Assembly (NCBI GenBank): GCA_040255465.1
Contig: JBDZVA010000001.1
Coordinates: 744,001-808,000 of the forward strand
Direction of reading: 5' to 3'
Source: UBA5793 sp040255465
GTDB lineage: Bacteria > Planctomycetota > Phycisphaerae > Phycisphaerales > UBA5793
Length of the DNA: 64,000 nt
Of the stretch, positions 1 to 7,972 are shown piece by piece. Position 1 is the first letter of the stretch. Each line of letters starts with the position of its first letter. The notes under the pieces were generated by a model. It saw only the letters and a list, made by a program, of their open reading frames with translations, had not been told where the DNA came from and made no database searches. Made by a program: the position numbers and the translations under genes.

Positions 1-153
1 GACTCGGTCCATCCGCTCTGGTGTGCGACAACTGATGGGGAGTTGCTCAGACTCGTTGACATCGTTCCCGATCGAGCTGGAGCGTACTTTCTAAAGGAGC
101 GGCTCAGCCGGCACCTCTTGGAGAAGTGCGCGCATGGCGGCCCGGGGCATTGA
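1..153 (+). CDS. C-terminal fragment of an unknown protein (cut by window edge)
   Basis: The frame is open from the first base and ends at TGA 151-153, seven bases before the next ATG. The last 50 residues include GELLRLVDIVPDRAGAYFLK followed by ERLSRHLLEK. This end resembles the end of the next gene, which has GERTVLDDSIRDRAMARFV then RRRLDEAI, with the same order of acidic turn, DRA, and RL helix. I infer that the two are tandem paralogues, but 50 residues are too few to prove it. Function is unknown. Confidence 0.55.
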   Translation, partial: DSVHPLWCATTDGELLRLVDIVPDRAGAYFLKERLSRHLLEKCAHGGPGH

Positions 154-159
154 GGCGCG

Positions 160-846
160 ATGCACATCACCTGCGACAAGTGTGCCGAGCGGTTTGACAC
201 CAATGACGTGGTGATTGAGGGCGGTCGCATCGAATGCCCGAGGTGCAAAGCAGGATTGTTGCTGGACCAGCTCGCCGACCGGACCGCAAGCTGTGAGATT
301 TCCCCGGCCGACGCGGCGCTCGCCGCTGCACAAGATGAGACCCTTCCCCGCTGGCTCAAGGTGAGCGAGACGGGTGGCGCACTTGAGATCCGCTGGCGAT
401 GGAGTCAGTCAAAGGCGAAGTCACACGTTTTCTATGTGTTGTTTTTCTTTGCGGTCGTCGTGGCCTTCGGTGCTGTGACGGTCGCCGCGTTCCAGCAATC
501 CGCGTCGATCCGCGATCTGGTCGTGCTGATCCTGCTTGACGCGAACTTCTTCATTCTGTTCATGGCTTTTCTGACCGACCTGTGCAACTCGACGGCGATC
601 CGATCCGATGGTCTGGCGCTTACCGTCAGCCGAGGTCCACTCCCCGGCGGGGGACGACCGCTGCGAGTGGACGTATCCCGGATCGACAGCCTCACGCTTG
701 AGCGGCGAGGGAACACGGCGCGCTACGACTACAGCGTCATCTGCCACATGAAGGACGGTGAGCGGACTGTGCTGGACGACTCGATTCGTGATCGCGCAAT
801 GGCGCGATTCGTCCGTCGGCGACTTGATGAGGCAATCGGTGGCTGA
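160..846 (+). CDS. Zinc-ribbon membrane protein of unknown function
   Basis: This is a 228-residue protein. The N-terminus has two CxxC knuckles (CDKC at residues 5-8 and CPRC at about 27-30), as in MJ0042-type zinc ribbons. Around residues 90-145 there are two hydrophobic membrane segments, the first containing VFYVLFFFAVVVAFGAV. A soluble C-terminal region with beta character follows. A short cytosolic zinc ribbon, a membrane hairpin and a soluble tail is a common planctomycete layout without assigned function. It begins seven bases after the stop of the upstream gene, so the two probably share a transcript. I do not recognise the family of the C-terminal part. Confidence 0.75.
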   Translation: MHITCDKCAERFDTNDVVIEGGRIECPRCKAGLLLDQLADRTASCEISPADAALAAAQDETLPRWLKVSETGGALEIRWRWSQSKAKSHVFYVLFFFAVVVAFGAVTVAAFQQSASIRDLVVLILLDANFFILFMAFLTDLCNSTAIRSDGLALTVSRGPLPGGGRPLRVDVSRIDSLTLERRGNTARYDYSVICHMKDGERTVLDDSIRDRAMARFVRRRLDEAIGG

Positions 847-905
847 CTCCACAGCCAGATGCAAGTCTTGACGCACCCCGTGCGGGGATATCATTGGAAG
901 CGAAC

Positions 906-1214
906 ATGAACCTAATCCTGCAGCAACATCGTGGTGAACTGGGGGATCTGTGCCTCAGGTTTGGCGTGCGCCGACTCGAGGCATTCGGTTCGGCCACGAG
1001 GGGCGATTTCGATCAACAACGGAGTGATCTCGATTTTCTCGTCGAGTTTCATCCTTGCGAGCCTCGGGCGCACTACGAAAACTACTTCGGATTACTCGAA
1101 GCGCTCGTGGACCTGTTTGGGCGTCCGGTCGATCTGATCGAGCCGCAGACGATTCGCAATCCCATCGTGCGCCGCCGGGCGGAAGAGAGCCGGATGTTGC
1201 TCTATGCCGCATGA
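906..1214 (+). CDS. mntA: MNT-domain nucleotidyltransferase, antitoxin of a HEPN/MNT pair
   Basis: The product is 102 residues, the usual size for minimal nucleotidyltransferases. FGSATRGDFDQQRSDLDFLV is the signature GS-x-DxD loop that binds nucleotide and metal. In characterised HepT/MntA systems the MNT partner AMPylates a tyrosine of the HEPN RNase and so neutralises it. ATG 906 is preferred over TTG 894 because GGAAG lies five bases upstream. The gene overlaps the downstream HEPN gene by 11 bases, as is typical for this pair. The motif looks intact even though the partner reading frame is broken. Confidence 0.85.
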   Translation: MNLILQQHRGELGDLCLRFGVRRLEAFGSATRGDFDQQRSDLDFLVEFHPCEPRAHYENYFGLLEALVDLFGRPVDLIEPQTIRNPIVRRRAEESRMLLYAA

Positions 1215-1547
1215 TCCAGAGAAGTACCTGGAAGATGCGACTCATGCGACTTTCTGGCGGTGCATGTCGCTCGTCGATGCATCGATGACTATCGAAACGA
1301 CCGAGCATTTCGATCGGCGGCCGAAAGGGAGTTGCAGATCATCGGTGAAGCGGTGTTTCAATTGTCAAAGCTGGCGCCCGAGATACTTGCTCAAATCTCG
1401 GAACACGAACGGATCATCGCGTTCCGACACATCCTCGTGCACGGCTACTATGCGCTGGATCCGGCGATCGTCTGGTTTGTACTAACAGAAAAAGTGCCGG
1501 AACTCGCGATTCAATTACGAGTATTGCTCGGGCGCGATTTGCCGTAG
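1204..1547 (+). pseudogene. hepT: HEPN-domain toxin HepT, frameshifted
   Basis: ATG 1204 overlaps the antitoxin stop and opens with MPHDPEKYLEDATHAT, the usual HepT N-terminus. That frame then loses all similarity. The rest of the protein is in the +3 frame from about base 1248: CIDDYRNDRAFRSAAEREL, then IIGEA, then the active motif RHILVHGY (R-x4-H-x-Y), ending at TAG 1545-1547. One frameshift near 1240-1262 therefore separates the two halves. The part after the shift keeps the complete RNase motif. Either the gene is inactivated or this is a sequence error; I cannot tell which. Full-length HepT proteins are about 110-120 residues, which fits the joined frames. Confidence 0.8.
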
Positions 1548-1579
1548 ATTTCCCACCGCACGCACGGAGGTGTACAAGA

Positions 1580-2758
1580 ATGGCCAAAGTCAAGACAACC
1601 GGTGTACGGACGACGGGCGCCAAGAAGCCGCGCACCCCCAAGGATGGATCCGGCCGCTCCGACGCCGCCAAGGCGACGGCGACGCTCAAGCGGATCGATA
1701 CGGTGGCCCAGGCCGTCGTCAAGACCTCCATGGCCGGGCGCGATCCCTTCGTGGACATCCCCACGCGCAGCCTGTCGAACACAAGCTACAACAAGACGAA
1801 GCGCATCCTCGAGATGGGCAGCGCCAGCCAGCGGCGGAACCTCTTCAACCTCGGCCAGGCCAAGAAGTTCATGCAGACCATGCTGCTGGCCAAGGGCTGC
1901 AAGGACCTCATCGAGCGCGGCAAGACGGCCAGCCTCCGCGGTATGTTCTACGCCGGCCTGCACACCATTGAGGGCACCAAGGAAAAGACGTTCGAAGACC
2001 AGAGCGAATCGGATTCCATTCTCGAGGATCTTGAAGTCACTCTTGAATCGCTGCGGGAGGAGTTGCACGTCTACGCCGACAAGCGCGGCGACATGGTCGG
2101 CAACATCACATTGATCGACAACGGCGACGAGATCGACTGCCGGCGCATGGGTTCGGGCGGGTACGGCATCCCGAGCATCACCGAGCCGCGCGTGATTCAG
2201 TTCAAGAAGTGCGAGGCGAAGTTCGTCCTGCACGTCGAGAAGAACACGGTGTGGCAGCGCTTCAACGAGGACAAGTTCTGGAAAAAGCACAATTGCATTC
2301 TGACGCACGGCAATGGACAGCCGCCGCGCGGCGTGCGCCGGCTGTTGCAGCGGCTCAATCAGGAACTGGGGTTGCCGATCTACTGCCTGCTCGATTGCGA
2401 TCCGTGGGGGCACTACATCTACAGCGTGATCAAGCAGGGATCGATCTCGCTGGCGTTCGAGTCGCGGCGGATGGCGGTGCCGGACGCGAAGTTCCTGGGC
2501 ATCCGGGCGATGGACTATGACCGGTACAAGTTGAGCGATGATGTGCAGATCGCCCTGACGGACCGGGACCGGACGCGCGCCAAGCAGATTGCCGAATATC
2601 CGTGGTTCGCGGACAAGAAGCCGTGGCAGAAAGAGATCCGCACGCTGCTGGGCAACGGGTTCAAGATGGAGGTCGAGTCGCTGATCACCAAGGACATCTC
2701 GTATGTGACCGAGGTGTACGTGCCGGAGCGACTCAAGGCGAAGGACTGGCTGGATTAG
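1580..2758 (+). CDS. Topoisomerase VI subunit A / Spo11-like protein
   Basis: This 392-residue protein has the two-part layout of the Top6A/Spo11 family. A winged-helix (5Y-CAP) region contains SLRGMFYAGLH, whose Tyr124 sits where the DNA-cleaving tyrosine is found. The Toprim domain supplies the acidic metal ligands in VLHVEKNTVW (Glu near 217) and LLDCDPWGHYIY (DxD near 272). The family makes double-strand breaks through a 5'-phosphotyrosyl link and normally works with the ATPase Top6B. No Top6B gene is adjacent: upstream is the MNT/HEPN pair and downstream a response regulator. A basic 35-residue leader (residues 1-35) precedes the domain. GGAGG lies about ten bases before ATG 1580. Confidence 0.85.
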   Translation: MAKVKTTGVRTTGAKKPRTPKDGSGRSDAAKATATLKRIDTVAQAVVKTSMAGRDPFVDIPTRSLSNTSYNKTKRILEMGSASQRRNLFNLGQAKKFMQTMLLAKGCKDLIERGKTASLRGMFYAGLHTIEGTKEKTFEDQSESDSILEDLEVTLESLREELHVYADKRGDMVGNITLIDNGDEIDCRRMGSGGYGIPSITEPRVIQFKKCEAKFVLHVEKNTVWQRFNEDKFWKKHNCILTHGNGQPPRGVRRLLQRLNQELGLPIYCLLDCDPWGHYIYSVIKQGSISLAFESRRMAVPDAKFLGIRAMDYDRYKLSDDVQIALTDRDRTRAKQIAEYPWFADKKPWQKEIRTLLGNGFKMEVESLITKDISYVTEVYVPERLKAKDWLD

Positions 2759-3018
2759 TCCCTGTTCGGCTGCGGATGTCCGGGGTGGAATTCGCTGTCA
2801 TATATGCGTTTGCGCGTCGCATCGGCCGTGAGAATGCGGTACACTGGAGGGAGTTTGACAATTCTGATTTGCCGGCAAGGGTTGCCGGACAGTCGACGAG
2901 CTTGTTCGGGTACAATGGGCCGCCGGGGCGGGCGAGGGCGATCTTCGTTCGGCCCTTCGGACACACCATCGCCACGATGGGATGGTGAAGAAACAAGTGA
3001 GAGCGGAGTGGCAGAACC
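2759..3018 (+). other. Intergenic leader of the response regulator
   Basis: This 260-bp stretch has no convincing gene. It contains TTGACA at 2856-2861 and a possible -10 TACAAT at 2911-2916, but their spacing is too long to call one promoter. GAGAGCGGAG just before 3019 supplies the ribosome binding site of the next gene. Confidence 0.3.
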
Positions 3019-3642
3019 ATGGGATCTTCCAACGGACAGTCTCGACTCAGGCGCATCCTGATTGCCGATGACGAGCACCTCGTCGTCGAGGGGCTAACGC
3101 GAAGCCTGAGCGATCTGAACTACACGGTGACGGGCAGTTGCAAGAACGGTGAAGAGGCCGTGCAGGCGTGCCGCGACGACCGGCCTGACCTGGTGCTGCT
3201 CGACATCCAGATGCCGAAAATGACCGGCCTGGAAGCCGCGAAAGTGATCTACGGCGAGATGGGGATTCCAGTCGTGATCGTCAGCGCGTTTTCGGATTCG
3301 GAGTACCTGCGAACCGGCGCCGATGTCGGGGTTTTTGGGTACCTGCTCAAGCCGGTGACCCGCGACGATCTCGAAGCCGCCATGACCATCGCCTGGGCGC
3401 GATTCCTCGAAAGTCGGACGGCCAAGGACGAGATCGCTCAACTCAGCAAACGCCTTGAGGATCGCAAGATCATTGAACGAGCCAAATGGATTCTCGTCGA
3501 ACGGCTTCAGATCAACGAAGAAACCGCGATGAAGCGACTGCAGAAGCAGGCTCGCGACAATCGGCGGACACTGGCGGATGTGGCTCGGAGTATTCTGGAG
3601 AATGCGGAGCTGTTCGTGGGTGGAACGCAGCCGAGTCCCTGA
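3019..3642 (+). CDS. Response regulator with C-terminal ANTAR RNA-binding domain
   Basis: Residues 1-130 form a receiver domain: the acidic pair in RILIADDEH, the phosphoacceptor Asp in LVLLDIQMPKMTG, and the Lys in GYLLKPV. Residues 140-200 form an ANTAR three-helix domain: KIIERAKWILVERLQINEET followed by the R-R-T-L-A-D-V-A pattern. Known ANTAR regulators (AmiR, NasR, EutV) bind paired RNA hairpins and prevent termination. No histidine kinase lies nearby. The length of 207 residues is normal for the RR-ANTAR class. The hairpins in the gap directly downstream could be targets, but that is only a guess. Confidence 0.9.
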   Translation: MGSSNGQSRLRRILIADDEHLVVEGLTRSLSDLNYTVTGSCKNGEEAVQACRDDRPDLVLLDIQMPKMTGLEAAKVIYGEMGIPVVIVSAFSDSEYLRTGADVGVFGYLLKPVTRDDLEAAMTIAWARFLESRTAKDEIAQLSKRLEDRKIIERAKWILVERLQINEETAMKRLQKQARDNRRTLADVARSILENAELFVGGTQPSP

Positions 3643-3964
3643 AGCGGGGACTTATTCGGTTGACACCGGGCATTTTTGCCCGAATGCGCCGATTCCGCTG
3701 GCGACTTCCATTCTTTGGGATAAACTCATTCTAAGTCTGGGCCATGCTCGCCCAAACGAGCCCGAAGGCATGACTCCTTCCGCGATCGATTCTGGTGGGT
3801 GGCTCGGATTTCAGCCATGTCAGATTGGGATCGCGTCAGGCGGCTTGTGGTGAAGACTGACGGACAAAATGCGGCGACAGGTGCGCGTAGCAGTGCGCGA
3901 TCGTGGGTTCCGACTCTTCGGAGCCGGGTGTGATCCTGCTCTTGCGACCCTGTAACCGACAAAT

Positions 3965-3982
3965 CCTGGTCCCCGGACCAGG
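3965..3982. repeat. Inverted repeat CCTGGTCC-N2-GGACCAGG
   Basis: Eight-base perfect arms are separated by two bases. It lies 11 bases upstream of a second, stronger hairpin, so the two form a closely spaced hairpin pair. No T-tract follows this one. It may be an operator or an RNA stem. Confidence 0.4.
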
Positions 3983-3992
3983 CGCAGAAGAG

Positions 3993-4021
3993 GGCCGGCA
4001 TCCAGAAGGGGAGTGCCGGCC
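3993..4021 (+). terminator. Possible terminator or RNA hairpin
   Basis: The arms GGCCGGCA and TGCCGGCC are extended by TCC/GGG pairing around an AGAA-containing loop. TTCCTGCATTTTT follows. The T-tract starts several bases after the stem, so termination is possible but not certain. Confidence 0.4.
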
Positions 4022-4235
4022 TTCCTGCATTTTTGCCGTGTCGACAATTCGGCCGATTCCGCAAGCGGATCGCGCAATCGGACTCACATTGCCCATCGCG
4101 TTGGTCGATAACCCAACTGCCGCACTGGCGGCGATTCAATGAAGTTGGGCCGGAAAGTCGTCCGATAAAGGCCAAACGGTGGTCTGGCGCGTGAGGCGCC
4201 CCGGGACGACTTCACATCCAGAAGTGAGATCAGAT

Positions 4236-5531
4236 ATGACGACGCGTGCCGTACTTTGCCACCCGTGTTTGCTGACGGCCGTTGCTTTGGCGCTCTCTGG
4301 CTGTGCCGGGACACCCACGCAGGACGGCCCCGCTGCCTCGCGTGCGGTCGAGCAGCCGCGCGAGGCTTCCCGGCAAGGCAAGGCACTCGATTCGGCCCGG
4401 CCCGGCGCGGGCGGCGTCGAGTCGACCGGTTACACCAGCCTCGATCAGGCGCTGGCGGACTCGACCGATTCACCGACCAATCCTCCCGTGCCGTTCCGGA
4501 CCTCTGATACGGGTATCTCCAACTTCGATCCCTGGCTCGGGCTCTACGGCGAGATCGACGGTTACGGTGGTCGATCCGCGCAGACCGCCGCGGTCGAGAA
4601 CATCACGCAGATCACGTTTGCCACCGAGGGTCGCGATGCGGAACCCGACGTGGACCGGACCGGGGAGTATGTCGTCTACTCAAGCACGCAGCACAGCCGG
4701 TCGCCGGACATCTTTGTCAAGAGCGTGACGGGTCTGACAATGCGGCGGCTGACCGACGACCCTGCGAGCGATCGCATGCCGCGCTTCAGCCCGGACAATT
4801 CACAGATCGCTTTCTGCTCGAATCGTGCGGGGAATTACGACATTTACATCATCGACGCCGCCAACGGCGGCCCGGCGGTGCAGATCACCAACGACGCCGC
4901 CCACGAGATTCACCCGTCGTGGTCGCCCGACGGCAAGTACATCGTGTACTCGCGGCTGGGTCAGCAGTCCGGGCGCTGGGAGATGTGGGTGACGGAAACG
5001 AGCAACTTCAAACCGCCCCGCTTCATCGGGTACGGCCTGTGCCCGGAGTGGAACCCCGATCCCGCTTCGAGTCTCATTGCGTACCAGAGCCCGCGCGAGC
5101 GCGGCAGCCGACTGTTCAGCATCTGGACGATCGATTTCGTCAATGGCGAGGGCACCCGCCCGACGGAGATTGTCAGCGCCGTCAACGCCGCGGCGATCAA
5201 TCCCACGTGGAGCCCGGACGGGAAGATGCTGGCTTTCACGACAGTCACTGAGCCGGGTCGACCCGGCGAACCGGGGCACACCGAGCGGGACACCTGGGCG
5301 GACATCTGGGTGGTCAACCTCGACGGCACCAACAAGGTCAATCTGACCAACGGCGAGTACACCAACGTCGAGCCGGCGTGGAGCCCGGACGGGCGCGTCC
5401 TGTTCGTCTCCAACCGGGCGGGGATCAACAACATCTGGGCCATCGGACCCGATCAGGCGATTCTGACGGCCAAGGGGCCGGCGATGACCAGTCCCAACAC
5501 GGGCGTGGCGGAGGTTAAGACAAACCCGTAA
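4236..5531 (+). CDS. TolB-like WD40/PD40 beta-propeller lipoprotein
   Basis: ATG 4236 gives a lipoprotein signal with lipobox LSGC (Cys near residue 23). The mature protein has at least five PD40 repeats, recognised by PxxSPDxxxIxFxS blades such as PRFSPDNSQIAFCSNRAG and PAWSPDGRVLFVSNRAGINN. Total length is 431 residues. This resembles TolB of the Tol-Pal envelope system, but no tolQ, tolR, tolA or pal gene is nearby and the lipid anchor differs from the soluble TolB of E. coli. It probably acts at a periplasmic face as a protein-binding propeller. The following gene is also a lipoprotein and may share its transcript. Confidence 0.8.
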   Translation: MTTRAVLCHPCLLTAVALALSGCAGTPTQDGPAASRAVEQPREASRQGKALDSARPGAGGVESTGYTSLDQALADSTDSPTNPPVPFRTSDTGISNFDPWLGLYGEIDGYGGRSAQTAAVENITQITFATEGRDAEPDVDRTGEYVVYSSTQHSRSPDIFVKSVTGLTMRRLTDDPASDRMPRFSPDNSQIAFCSNRAGNYDIYIIDAANGGPAVQITNDAAHEIHPSWSPDGKYIVYSRLGQQSGRWEMWVTETSNFKPPRFIGYGLCPEWNPDPASSLIAYQSPRERGSRLFSIWTIDFVNGEGTRPTEIVSAVNAAAINPTWSPDGKMLAFTTVTEPGRPGEPGHTERDTWADIWVVNLDGTNKVNLTNGEYTNVEPAWSPDGRVLFVSNRAGINNIWAIGPDQAILTAKGPAMTSPNTGVAEVKTNP

Positions 5532-5634
5532 GGCTCGTCCAAAGTCCACGGGCCCATTGGTCCGAAAATAGACGGCGGGTTGAGTTCTGATTCACGTGCC
5601 GGCGGGCGGAGTCCGTCGAGGATGGCAGGACGCC

Positions 5635-6399
5635 ATGACAAGTATGCAGATCATGACGAACAGGTGGCGCCTCATTTGGGCGATCCTCCTGTGCCTGCTC
5701 CCGCTCGCGACCGGGTGCATGCGCAAACAGGTGTTTATCAATGCGCCTCCGCTGAGTCCGTACCGCGAACCGGTGATCTGGGCGGTCGCGCCGCTCGCCA
5801 ACGAGACCGGTGTCAGCACCGTGGATGTGCTGGCGATGGCCGACATCATCGCCCACGAAGTACAGAACATTCACGGCATTGACGCCCTGCCGGTGCAGCG
5901 CGTTCTCGACGGAATGCGCGCGATGGACATTGGGGGCATCGATTCACCTGCGACGGCGCGATCGCTTGCCCGCGTCATTGGGGCGGATGCGATCATCGTC
6001 GGCTCGATTACGGCGTATGACCCGTACCGTCCGCCGATGCTTGGAATGACCCTGCAGTTGTACCACGCCAACGCGATGCAACTGGGTGACGATGTGATCG
6101 ACCAGATCGGCACCGCCGCCTCGGACCGTTCGCTGCATGGTTTCGGGGAGGGAGATCAGCCGGCCTCGAGCGTCTCTGTTGTGCTTGACGCCGCCGACAA
6201 CGGCGTGCGCCTGAGCCTGGAGCAATTTGCACGAGGTCGCACGGAAAGCAATTCAGCGCTCAACTGGGAGCGTTATCTGGTCGTTATGGATCTGTATACG
6301 CAGTATGTCGTTGACCGCCTGCTTCGCGATCTGCTCAGGGAAGAGCGGACGCGAACCAATCAGCGGCTGGCGACGGCCAATCAACGGCCTGCCCCCTAG
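5635..6399 (+). CDS. Lipoprotein with CsgG/LpoB-like domain
   Basis: ATG 5635 opens a basic start, a hydrophobic segment containing LIWAILLCLLPLATGC, and the lipobox LATGC. The mature part begins with VIWAVAPLANETGVSTVD, then VLAMADIIAHEV, and later ARVIGADAIIVGSITAYDPY. Such an alternating pattern of beta strand, helix, 'gad-viv-G-xI' strand is typical of the CsgG/LpoB/TolB-N fold. The exact family is not certain. It lies 100 bp downstream of the TolB-like lipoprotein in the same direction. The 254-residue length fits a single-domain envelope lipoprotein. Two lipoproteins at 40477-41825 have the same overall layout. Confidence 0.65.
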   Translation: MTSMQIMTNRWRLIWAILLCLLPLATGCMRKQVFINAPPLSPYREPVIWAVAPLANETGVSTVDVLAMADIIAHEVQNIHGIDALPVQRVLDGMRAMDIGGIDSPATARSLARVIGADAIIVGSITAYDPYRPPMLGMTLQLYHANAMQLGDDVIDQIGTAASDRSLHGFGEGDQPASSVSVVLDAADNGVRLSLEQFARGRTESNSALNWERYLVVMDLYTQYVVDRLLRDLLREERTRTNQRLATANQRPAP

Positions 6400-6584
6400 G
6401 CGTTGCCGAGTCTGCTGACTCGACGCGGCCTCGGTGGAGGCTGCGAAGGGACAGTGAGGACCGGCATGGAAGCCGAATTCCCCTCCATCTTTGAAAGACG
6501 ACCGTCCGCCACCGGCGCGCCCACCCTTGCGCGCCATCGGGATCTACGTGGCGACGGAACAACCTGAATACGGGATCCACACCC

Positions 6585-7604
6585 ATGGCGAACCTTCAGA
6601 TCATCGAGTCGTTCCTGAACTACCTCCTCCACGAGCGCCACTTCAGCGCTTACACCGCGAAGTGTTACGGCGCGGACCTGCGGCAGTTCGGCGATTACCT
6701 CGCCGACGAGTTTGACATCGCCCTCAACACCGAGCAGGAGGGCAAGGCGCTTCAGCATGCTCGAGCGCATGGCTCGAACGGTTCGTCCAATGGCGCCACC
6801 GCGCCGGCGACCGTGACGGGCACGATCGTGCAGGCCGACATCAATGTCATCCGCGCGTTCCTCTCGCACCTGAGCGAACAGAACTACTCGCCCTCGACGA
6901 TGGCGCGCAAGATCGCCACGCTCCGCTCGTTCTATAAGTGGGCCGATCGCACGAGCCTGGTCAAGGGCAACCCGATGGTCATGATCCGCACGCCCAAGCA
7001 GGCCAAGCGCCTGCCCAAGGCCATCACGGTTGAGGAGATCGAGCGCCTGCTCAGCGCGCCTGATGACCGCGAACTGCTCGGCGCCCGCGACCGCGCCATT
7101 CTCGAAACGCTCTACTCGACGGGCGTGCGCGTGAGTGAGCTTGTGGATCTCGATTCAACGGATCTCGACGAGTATGGCGAAGCGCTGCATATTCGAGGCA
7201 AGGGCAAGAAGGAGCGCCTCGTGCCGCTGGGTTCGCACGCTCTTGCGGCGATCCGCCATTACCTGGCGATGTTCCACCAGGATCCTCGCTACAAACAGGC
7301 CGAAGCCGCGGGCAAGCGGCCTCCGCTGTTCATCAACAAGCACGGCGGGCGGCTGAGTTCGCGCTCGGTTCGCCGCAAACTCGACAAGTACCTGCGCGAA
7401 GCGGGGCTCGACTCGACGATCAGTCCGCACACGCTGCGGCACAGTTTCGCCACGCACCTGCTGGGCAACGGGGCTGACCTTCGGTCCGTACAGGAACTGC
7501 TCGGCCACCAGTCGCTCTCGACGACGCAGATTTACACACACCTGACGACGCAACGCCTGCGGGATGCGTATGACGACGCACACCCTCGGGCTGAGGCCGG
7601 CTGA
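6585..7604 (+). CDS. Tyrosine recombinase of the XerC/XerD family
   Basis: This 339-residue integrase-type recombinase has an N-terminal SAM-like DNA-binding domain (FLNYLLHERHFSAYTAKCYG) and a complete catalytic domain. The catalytic set is Arg in TGVRVSELVDL, Lys in GKGKKERLVPLG, HTLRHSFATHLL, LGHQSLSTTQIYTH and its Tyr. Xer proteins resolve chromosome dimers at dif. An insert of roughly 35 residues rich in Gly, Ser, Asn and Ala (about residues 48-85) splits the N-terminal domain, which makes the protein longer than the usual 300. Whether it is XerC or XerD cannot be decided here. No dif-like site was noticed. Confidence 0.88.
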   Translation: MANLQIIESFLNYLLHERHFSAYTAKCYGADLRQFGDYLADEFDIALNTEQEGKALQHARAHGSNGSSNGATAPATVTGTIVQADINVIRAFLSHLSEQNYSPSTMARKIATLRSFYKWADRTSLVKGNPMVMIRTPKQAKRLPKAITVEEIERLLSAPDDRELLGARDRAILETLYSTGVRVSELVDLDSTDLDEYGEALHIRGKGKKERLVPLGSHALAAIRHYLAMFHQDPRYKQAEAAGKRPPLFINKHGGRLSSRSVRRKLDKYLREAGLDSTISPHTLRHSFATHLLGNGADLRSVQELLGHQSLSTTQIYTHLTTQRLRDAYDDAHPRAEAG

Positions 7605-7754
7605 ACGCCCCGATCCGGCCTGTCATTGGAAAATGCGGGGGCAAGCCCGCCGCTGAGCGATCGGCTCGCGGCTGAATGGCGGACGTCGACACATTGGGTG
7701 GGGTCGACGTCCGCCTCACCCCTTGCCCGGCGAGGATCGAGAGGTCCAATGCAC

Positions 7755-7782
7755 TTGCCAGCGTGCAAAGGTGTGCTACATT
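7755..7782 (+). promoter_or_regulatory. Probable promoter of tRNA-Gln
   Basis: TTGCCA at 7755-7760 and TACATT at 7777-7782 are separated by 16 bases and lie 30 bases before the mature tRNA 5' end. This fits a sigma-70-type promoter. Confidence 0.5.
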
Positions 7783-7811
7783 TCTCTGGTCGGTGAAGAA
7801 CGGCCACCGTT

Positions 7812-7882
7812 TGGGGATTGGTGTAACGGTAGCACGACTGACTCTGGCTCAGTTAGTGAAAGTTCGAATCTTTCATCCCCAG
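7812..7882 (+). tRNA. tRNA-Gln (anticodon CTG)
   Basis: The cloverleaf is clear. The acceptor arms TGGGGAT and ATCCCCA pair over seven bases with discriminator G. The anticodon stem ACTGA/TCAGT encloses loop CTCTGGC, so the anticodon is CTG and reads CAG. The T-arm is GAAAG-TTCGAAT-CTTTC. The CCA end is not encoded. Confidence 0.95.
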
Positions 7883-7916
7883 TTCTGACGCGCTGCGTCT
7901 CCCTGCACGAGCCAAA

Positions 7917-7946
7917 AAAGCCCAGGGTCAGCCAACCCTGGGCTTT
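7917..7946. terminator. Bidirectional terminator between tRNA-Gln and pirin gene
   Basis: Arms AAAGCCCAGGGT and ACCCTGGGCTTT form a perfect 12-bp stem with a six-base loop. An A-tract on the left and T bases on the right let it serve both the tRNA (+) and the pirin gene (-). Confidence 0.8.
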
Positions 7947-7972
7947 GGACGTTTTCTGCAATCGACGCGACC

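Larger units (their letters stand above)
3643..4235 (+). other. 593-bp intergenic region with several hairpins
   Basis: I see no supportable gene here. Three inverted repeats stand out: CGGGCA/TGCCCG at 3667-3682, a repeat at 3965-3982, and a longer hairpin at 3993-4021. The last two are listed separately. The region carries the end of the response regulator transcript and the promoter of the TolB-like gene. Confidence 0.4.

Noticed and set aside
2856..2916. TTGACA and TACAAT as one promoter for the response regulator
   Set aside because: The spacing is about 49 bases, far from the required 16-19.
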